A stretch of DNA of 64,000 bases from JAJRAN01 sp963827135 (GTDB lineage: Archaea > Thermoplasmatota > Thermoplasmata > Methanomassiliicoccales > UBA472): assembly GCA_963827135.1 (NCBI GenBank), contig CAWGZX010000005.1, positions 558,001 to 622,000 of the forward strand, written 5' to 3'. Position numbers and translations under genes: made by a program. The notes under the pieces are model-generated. The model was not told where the DNA came from and searched no databases. It saw only the letters and a list, made by a program, of their open reading frames with translations. Of this stretch, positions 60,364 to 64,000 are shown one piece after another (the first letter of the stretch is position 1; each line of letters starts with the position of its first letter).

Positions 60364-60779
60364 ATGAAGAAGCTATGGAAAATGAAGAAGGACGCGGTCT
60401 CCCCGGTCATCGCTACCATCTTGATGGTCGCGATCACCGTCGTGCTGGCTGCCGTTCTTTACGTGATGGTGATGGGCTTCGGCGGTGGCGGAGGCCAAGA
60501 AACCCCGACGATTACCATGACTTATCAGAAGACCGCTTCGCTGAGCTACACCTTTACCGTTGTAGGCGTGACCGCGAATGACATATTGTGGACGGATATT
60601 CAGCGGTGGTCAACCCCGTCTAGCGGCGTAACTTTGCCATACCGACTACCGACTTTGTGTCGGTGCTGGTGATACAGTGGCATTTACAGATCCGGTCTGC
60701 TGGTAACACCTATTCAATCACCCTAAAATACGAACCCACCGGTAGCGCAGCATATTCTTTGCCTGATAGCGTAGCGTAA
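60364..60779 (+). pseudogene. Archaeal type IV pilin, broken by at least two frameshifts
   Basis: The first frame encodes MKKLWKMKKDAVSPVIATIL and a hydrophobic helix (residues 19-38), then a beta-rich body matching the intact pilin at 61239 as far as DILWTDI. The frame then stops after 102 residues. The matching downstream parts appear in two other frames: VGAGDTVAFTDP near 60654 and SAGNTYSITLKYEPTGSAAY near 60700-60760, ending at TAA 60777-60779. At least two indels are needed, so it is probably a decaying pilin gene, although repeated sequence error cannot be excluded. It has a normal promoter and ribosome site. Confidence 0.65.
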
Positions 60780-60788
60780 ATACTAAAC

Positions 60789-60818
60789 TGGGGCATATGC
60801 CCCAACCCTATTTTTTCT
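60789..60818 (+). terminator. Terminator after the first pilin gene
   Basis: GGGGCATATGCCCC at 60790-60803 is a perfect inverted repeat (TGGGGCATATGCCCCA with flanks), followed by a run of T at about 60811-60816. Confidence 0.65.
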
Positions 60819-60902
60819 TTTCATAAATTGCATTTATAAAACAGTTTCGTTCCATTACTTTATACATTGAAGAAAAATGGATGAACTCCTTTTCATTAAC
60901 GT

Positions 60903-61124
60903 ATGCTTGGTACGAATAAGGTGTCTAAAGAACTCGATGCAGAATCAATAAAAGCTCTTTTACGAGAACCGCGCACAATCCTTGAATTGAATGAAGCTTT
61001 AAAAGAGAAAAGAATGACCTGCCCGGACGATCTGGCCAGAAGACTTAGTAAAATGCGTAAGGAAGGGCTAATCAAAGGCCGATTCTCAGAAGAGAAGTCC
61101 TCTTGGGTCTATTGGGTCGACTAG
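60903..61124 (+). CDS. Small winged-helix-like protein between the pilin genes (73 aa)
   Basis: This 73-residue protein has TILELNEALKEKRMTCPDDL, ARRLSKMRKEGLIKGRF and a terminal WVYWVD, consistent with a compact winged helix. It lies in DNA clearly more AT-rich than the surroundings, between two pilin genes. It may regulate pilin expression; that is inference from position. A TATA element ACTTTATACATTG is upstream, giving a short leader. No known family was recognised. Confidence 0.6.
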   Translation: MLGTNKVSKELDAESIKALLREPRTILELNEALKEKRMTCPDDLARRLSKMRKEGLIKGRFSEEKSSWVYWVD

Positions 61125-61171
61125 CAGCAGGAAAAATGATTCCAGATCAATTTCAAATTTGATTCTAATCA

Positions 61172-61190
61172 ACATATATTTATAACGCAA
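61172..61190 (+). promoter_or_regulatory. Promoter of the second pilin gene
   Basis: ATATATTTATAACGC is shared with the first pilin promoter at about 60290-60304. It lies about 60 nt before the ATG at 61239, giving a leader with AGAAGGA as ribosome site. Confidence 0.6.
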
Positions 61191-61238
61191 AAATGACGAA
61201 CGTCCAGTGCATATAAATTCCACGTAGAAGGACCAAGC

Positions 61239-61646
61239 ATGAAGAAGGCATGGAAATACAAGAAGGACGCGGTCTCGCCGGTCATCGCCACCATTGTGAT
61301 AGTAGCGATCACCGTCGTGCTCGCGGCCGTCCTTTACATCATGGTCATAGGCTTCGCTTCTGGTGAGAATGGATATGCGCCGAGCATCAATATGACATTC
61401 AGGAAGACCAGTGATGGCAACTACGCCTTCACTGTAATCGGCGTAACCAAGAATGATGCCAAGTGGTCTGACATTCTGGGTGTGTGCAATCCCGGCGGTA
61501 CGGTGATACTGCCTTCAACTACTAATGTTGGTGCCGGCGATGTTGTTACAGTTTCCGGTTTGGAAGCCGGAACGGCTTATGTGATTTCACTCAGGTACAC
61601 GCCTTCTGGAAGCGCTTGCTACCAGATATCCATGACCGCTTACTGA
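61239..61646 (+). CDS. Archaeal type IV pilin (intact)
   Basis: This 135-residue pilin (Pilin_N / DUF1628 type) starts MKKAWKYKKDAVSPVIATIV, with the class III signal and hydrophobic helix AITVVLAAVLYIMVIGF. The rest is an extracellular beta-domain (YAFTVIGVTKNDAKWSDIL, TYVISLRYTP-type repeats) with two Cys (in GVCNPGG and SACYQI) that could form a disulfide. It would be assembled by a pilus machine not in this window. The paralogue at 60364 shares the same promoter but is broken. Confidence 0.87.
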   Translation: MKKAWKYKKDAVSPVIATIVIVAITVVLAAVLYIMVIGFASGENGYAPSINMTFRKTSDGNYAFTVIGVTKNDAKWSDILGVCNPGGTVILPSTTNVGAGDVVTVSGLEAGTAYVISLRYTPSGSACYQISMTAY

Positions 61647-61891
61647 TTGTACCATTTTTTCGCACCCCCCACACCGAATCCATAGGTGCAAAGCAAAATC
61701 CACATCGCATTTTCATTAATGCGATAATCAAATCTAGATGGTGGATTAGCCACTCAGCTCGCCCGTCTGTCATCACGAATCAGAGCTGGGTTTGTCATCA
61801 CAGTGGCCTGTCTCCTTAGTGCCTTCCTCGAAATAAAACTGACGAAGCCGCATAGGGTGATTTTAAAATCGGCTCGACGATGCACCAACTG

Positions 61892-62230
61892 ATGAGCGAT
61901 CAGGAGCCGGAGAAGAAGAGCCCATTCAAGGACCCCAAGAACCTGGCGGCCTTGTTCTGGGCGGCCATCGTGATCGTGACCGGGGTTCTCCTGCTGCCTG
62001 AGAATTGGCTCTTCTGGATTGTAATCCTGGTCGTGGGCATCGTCCGGATCGTCCTGCTCCTCGCCCCTAAGACGCAATACCGATGCACAAAGTGCGGGAA
62101 CGTCTTCCAATGGGTGGGCAGAAGGGCCACCCTGATGCCTACGGCGAAGGACCTAGAGGCCGCGAACGAAGGCCCAAAATGCCCGAAATGCGGCAGCAGG
62201 TCCGTGATCAAGGAGAAGGCGAGGAAGTGA
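61892..62230 (+). CDS. Two-span membrane protein with zinc ribbon (112 aa)
   Basis: It has an acidic N-terminus, two membrane helices (about 22-40 and 42-60) and a C-terminal zinc ribbon (CTKCGNVF and CPKCGS). The architecture resembles other archaeal membrane zinc-ribbon proteins of unknown role. ATG 61892 fits a leaderless start behind TTTTAAAAT at 61860-61868; an ATG at 61880 would be upstream of the predicted start of transcription. The arsC gene begins 1 nt after its stop. Confidence 0.75.
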   Translation: MSDQEPEKKSPFKDPKNLAALFWAAIVIVTGVLLLPENWLFWIVILVVGIVRIVLLLAPKTQYRCTKCGNVFQWVGRRATLMPTAKDLEAANEGPKCPKCGSRSVIKEKARK

Positions 62231-62231
62231 G

Positions 62232-62747
62232 ATGGTCAAGGCCAGGCCCTTCAACTCGGTGGACGGCAGGGCGAAGCCCTGCACCCGCGATCACCGGGGC
62301 ACGAAGAAGGTCCTTTTCATCTGCACACATAACTCGGCGAGGTCCCAGATGGCCGAGGGCTTCCTGAACTGCCTATATGGCGATCGCTACCAAGCTTACA
62401 GCGCAGGGGTCAGGCCGGGCCGAGTACATCCTCTGGCCATCGACATTATGTCCGAGGTAGGGGTAGATATCTCGCAACAGAGGTCGAAGAGCATCGAGGA
62501 GATTATCGAGAACTTCTTCGACACGGTAGTGACAGTATGCGATGGCGCGAGGGAGACCTGCCCGATTTATCCAGGTGGAGCTGAGGTCCTCCACCACTCG
62601 TTCGAGGACCCGAGCTCGTTCGATGGCACTCCGGAAGAGGTCGCGAACAAATTCCGGCAGGTCAGGGATGAGATAAAGGAATGGATCGAGGCAGCCTTCG
62701 GGCCCTCCAGCCCTCGGTACCTCTCTCGTCCCTCGGAGTTCTCTTGA
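62232..62747 (+). CDS. arsC: Arsenate reductase, low-molecular-weight phosphatase type
   Basis: In this 171-residue protein with an N-terminal extension of about 25 residues, the P-loop is FICTHNSARSQMAEG (CX5R), then PLAIDIMSEVGVDISQQRSK and DTVVTVCDGARETCP with redox cysteines. This is the thioredoxin-linked ArsC family (also found with phosphatase activity). It lies directly downstream of a membrane zinc-ribbon gene. Arsenate detoxification is the likely role. Confidence 0.88.
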   Translation: MVKARPFNSVDGRAKPCTRDHRGTKKVLFICTHNSARSQMAEGFLNCLYGDRYQAYSAGVRPGRVHPLAIDIMSEVGVDISQQRSKSIEEIIENFFDTVVTVCDGARETCPIYPGGAEVLHHSFEDPSSFDGTPEEVANKFRQVRDEIKEWIEAAFGPSSPRYLSRPSEFS

Positions 62748-63230
62748 CTATTGGTTCATCGATTGTGCGCTATCGCCGGCTGCCTGGATGGCCCTGTTCC
62801 TCTTTTCCGTCGAGAGGGCGATCACCTTGGTGCTGGCGATATGGTCCGTAAACCTCTGCCTCGGGTCCCCCTCCATCGCCAGGCCAGCGATGACATCGAA
62901 GGGCAGGAAGATGTACCAGAAGAACTTGGGCACGGAACGGATGGTGGCGTGCACCAAGCTGTGGCTGTGACCTTCGGTTACTACGCTGAGCCCGAGGACG
63001 CGCTTCCCCCAGGTCTGCCCGAACAGCCCTTCGAGCAGGGCACTGTAGACGAAGAACCCCAGGCCCGACAGCACCCCGGCCAGGACGATGTCCGGGCTAT
63101 CCTGGGACACGAAGGCCAAGGATATCGGTGCCGTCACAATGGCCAGGTCTATGAACCCGGCCAAGATCCTCTTCATCCAGTGAATCCGCAATTGCTTGCT
63201 TCCGCTAAGCAGATCGAATCCCGTATGCAT
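62748..63230 (-). CDS. RDD family membrane protein
   Basis: This 160-residue protein has the RDD pattern: MKRILAGFIDLAIVTAPISL at the start (Arg and Asp in the first helix), a central helix around residue 55-70, and TWGKRVLGLSVV followed by a final helix. The role of RDD proteins is largely unknown; some move ions or are regulators. It is divergent from tsr3 and its promoter region is AT-rich (CTTAATTAGTTTA at about 63256-63268 on the minus strand). Confidence 0.85.
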   Translation of the reverse strand: MHTGFDLLSGSKQLRIHWMKRILAGFIDLAIVTAPISLAFVSQDSPDIVLAGVLSGLGFFVYSALLEGLFGQTWGKRVLGLSVVTEGHSHSLVHATIRSVPKFFWYIFLPFDVIAGLAMEGDPRQRFTDHIASTKVIALSTEKRNRAIQAAGDSAQSMNQ

Positions 63231-63345
63231 CCCATCACCGATAATGCAAATTGAGCGTTAAACTAATTAAGCATTATGCTAAACTTGAACCCCGAATATA
63301 AGGGCATAAGTGCTTTGAGCCACCCTTCCATGGGCTTCGTCGTCA

Positions 63346-63886
63346 ATGAAGAACAATGAGCGGATGGTCGAGAGATCGACGGTATTAGTCCCCATCTACG
63401 TCTACGACGAGGGCCAATGCGACCCGAAGCGGTGCACGGCGAAAAAGCTAATCAGGCTCAGCATCGCCAAGGAGGTCCACGACCTCCGGCGCATACCCAG
63501 GGGATGCCTGGTCCTCGACCCATCTGCGGAGAAGGCGGTCTCAGCCGAGGACAGGCGGCTGTTCTATCCACGGCATCCTGGTCATGGACCTCTCCTGGAG
63601 GAACATCGAGGCCTTCCCCAAGCCCGGCAAGGGGACAATCCCGAGGGCGCTTCCCTATCTGCTCGCCGCCAATCCCGTCAACTGGGGCAAGCCGATGAAG
63701 CTGTCGAGCGCGGAGGCCGTCGCGGCCGCCCTCTACATCGTGGGCCTCAAGGATCAGGCTATGGCGGTGCTTTCCAGATTTTCCTTCGGGGAACAGTTCC
63801 TCATCCTGAACAAAGAGCCGCTTCAGAGGTATTCCGAGGCGTCCTCGAGCGCCGAGGTCGTCGCCATCCAAGCAGACTACATCTAA
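63346..63886 (+). CDS. tsr3: 18S/16S rRNA aminocarboxypropyltransferase Tsr3, one-base frameshift
   Basis: The first frame has the Tsr3 N-terminal domain (TVLVPIYVYDEGQCDPKRCT, then LDPSAEKAVSAEDRR). The second has GILVMDLSWRNIEAF, LLAANPVNWGKPMKLSSAEA and the family C-terminus ending AIQADYI. They are joined by a +1 shift near 63562: deleting one T in GTTCTATCC restores RRLSIHGILVMDLSW. Tsr3 transfers the aminocarboxypropyl group of SAM to a helix-31 nucleotide of small-subunit rRNA. A second possible start is ATG 63364. The frame break looks like a sequence error. Confidence 0.85.
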
Positions 63887-64000
63887 TGAAAGCGAGTTTC
63901 AATCCCCCTCGCGATGCATCTAAATACGGCGAGTTCGCGAACGGCAAGAGGAACGATCTGATGTGTCAAGATGCCAGAGCGGCACCGGCATTATTTATGC
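63887..64000. other. Window end, no gene supported
   Basis: After the tsr3 stop the last 114 nt hold no convincing reading frame, RNA or repeat. ATTATTTATGC at the very end may be a TATA element for a gene beyond the window. Confidence 0.3.

Noticed and set aside
63887..64000. Possible tRNA at the right edge
   Set aside because: No T-arm GGTTCRA-type sequence with matching stems was found, and the fragment is short.

Overview
The window is archaeal chromosome with high GC, densely packed on both strands. It carries Orc1/Cdc6, TFB, Gar1, a homodimer-type tRNA splicing endonuclease, PriS, the DP1 subunit of PolD, prefoldin alpha, ribosomal L20a/LX, a complete A-type (V-type) ATP synthase operon, split GMP synthase and archaeal RIB7 and phosphopantothenate synthetase. 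PolD together with the H-I-K-E-C-F-A-B-D ATPase order points to Euryarchaeota in the broad sense. The 350-residue EndA and the high GC are compatible with a Thermoplasmata / Methanomassiliicoccales-like lineage, but no methanogenesis gene is present, so the lineage is inference. Most genes look leaderless: an AT-rich TATA box lies about 25-30 nt before the start codon. I used this to choose many starts; genes inside operons often show GGAGG/GGTGA ribosome binding sites instead.

Layout. 1-8.4 kb: PAC2-family protein, RIB7 and a Mut7-C RNase-like protein, a DUF523-DUF1722 fusion, guaAA, HAD, HNH, guaAB-purE and a stand-alone RAM-domain protein. 8.5-14 kb: pfkB kinase-ahcY, phosphopantothenate synthetase, gar1-tfb, endA. 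14.1-18.5 kb: a heat-shock unit (ArsR-like regulator, coiled-coil protein, Hsp20, Cdc48, second Hsp20) with two copies of one palindromic operator. 18.6-29.6 kb: a COG1395-type regulator, a giant pilin-like FG-GAP surface protein facing a wHTH-STAND-like regulator, cobO, a CYTH protein, a CPBP protease, a TIM-barrel protein and UPF0201. 29.6-39.6 kb: DP1 and the ATP synthase operon, ending in a 43-residue membrane peptide. 39.7-46.4 kb: dCMP deaminase, signal peptidase, orc1/cdc6 with a probable replication origin (three origin-recognition-box-like repeats), hflX, tiaS. 46.5-53.7 kb: thiolase, M20 peptidase, L20a-pfdA-ftsY, a radical SAM protein, priS. 53.8-64 kb: a TnpB-like gene, htpX, PHP protein, an HPS-RraA fusion, a KaiC-like pair next to two type IV pilin genes (one broken), arsC, RDD protein, tsr3.

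Four genes are interrupted. cdc48, the CPBP protease and tsr3 can each be restored by one base, which looks more like sequence error than decay; one pilin gene needs at least two shifts and may be a true pseudogene. No rRNA, tRNA or CRISPR array was recognised.
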